NCBI GenBank assembly: GCA_003694775.1
Contig: RFJV01000172.1
Coordinates: 1-5,835 of the forward strand
Source: Chloroflexota bacterium
GTDB taxonomy: Bacteria; Chloroflexota; Anaerolineae; 4572-78; J111
Direction: 5' to 3'
Length of the DNA: 5,835 nucleotides
The notes under the pieces were generated by a model, which saw only the letters and a program-made list of their open reading frames with translations, was not told the DNA's origin and made no database searches. The position numbers were made by a program, and so were the translations under genes. This document shows, piece by piece, positions 5,802-5,835 of the stretch (its first letter is position 1; each line of letters starts with the position of its first letter).

Positions 5802-5827
5802 TTATCAATTGATTCTTTGGCTCATTG
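5791..5827. repeat. 11-bp perfect inverted repeat, with an extra half-copy to the window edge
   Basis: CAATGAGCCAA (5791-5801) and TTGGCTCATTG (5817-5827) are perfect reverse complements separated by 15 bases, able to form a hairpin or cruciform. GGCTCATTG is repeated at 5827-5835, so a second right arm continues to the window end and perhaps beyond. No T run follows on either strand, so it does not look like a standard intrinsic terminator. It overlaps the last heptad. It may be a small mobile or dispersed repeat, or a protein-binding site. Confidence 0.75.
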
Positions 5828-5835
5828 GCTCATTG

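Noticed and set aside
5769..5835. CRISPR array
   Set aside because: The repeated units are only 7 to 11 bases and contiguous or nearly so, with no unique spacers of regular length and no cas genes.

Overview
The window is GC-rich bacterial DNA, apart from a few AT-rich patches. The protein content resembles what I know from Chloroflexota (Anaerolineae/Caldilineae type), with filamentous cyanobacteria as the next best match. The pointers are a eukaryotic-type Ser/Thr kinase, TIR and AAA_35-like STAND ATPase modules, a polytopic glycosyltransferase/DUF2142-like membrane protein with Ig-like tail domains, an HI0073/HI0074-type MNT-HEPN pair and AT-rich heptanucleotide repeats. This is inference from protein style; there is no rRNA or other marker gene.

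Every gene I can support lies on the minus strand, so transcription runs from high to low coordinates. At the right edge (5765-5835) is an AT-rich block of TCAATTN heptads and an 11-bp inverted repeat. It is followed by three genes packed with overlaps: a minimal MNT nucleotidyltransferase (5474-5764), its HEPN/HI0074 partner (5092-5484, 11-nt overlap) and a 763-residue membrane protein (2804-5095, 4-nt ATGA overlap). The first two look like a MntA/HepT-type toxin-antitoxin module. The third looks like a cell-envelope glycosyltransferase with two tandem beta-rich domains, and it carries an in-frame insertion made entirely of heptad repeat (3951-4006).

An intergenic gap (2529-2803) separates this unit from a second one. 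The second unit holds an 804-residue protein (114-2528) that fuses a Ser/Thr kinase, a TIR domain and an AAA_35-like STAND ATPase with a winged-helix end. Six bases after its stop, another ORF (1-107) runs off the left edge; its visible N-terminus looks like the start of a second AAA_35-like protein.

The most interesting part is this kinase-TIR-ATPase fusion and its probable ATPase partner, which is a plausible signalling or conflict (defence) system. Next come the heptad array inside a reading frame and the translational coupling of a MntA/HepT pair to a glycosyltransferase. I see no tRNA, rRNA, CRISPR array, insertion sequence or phage gene.
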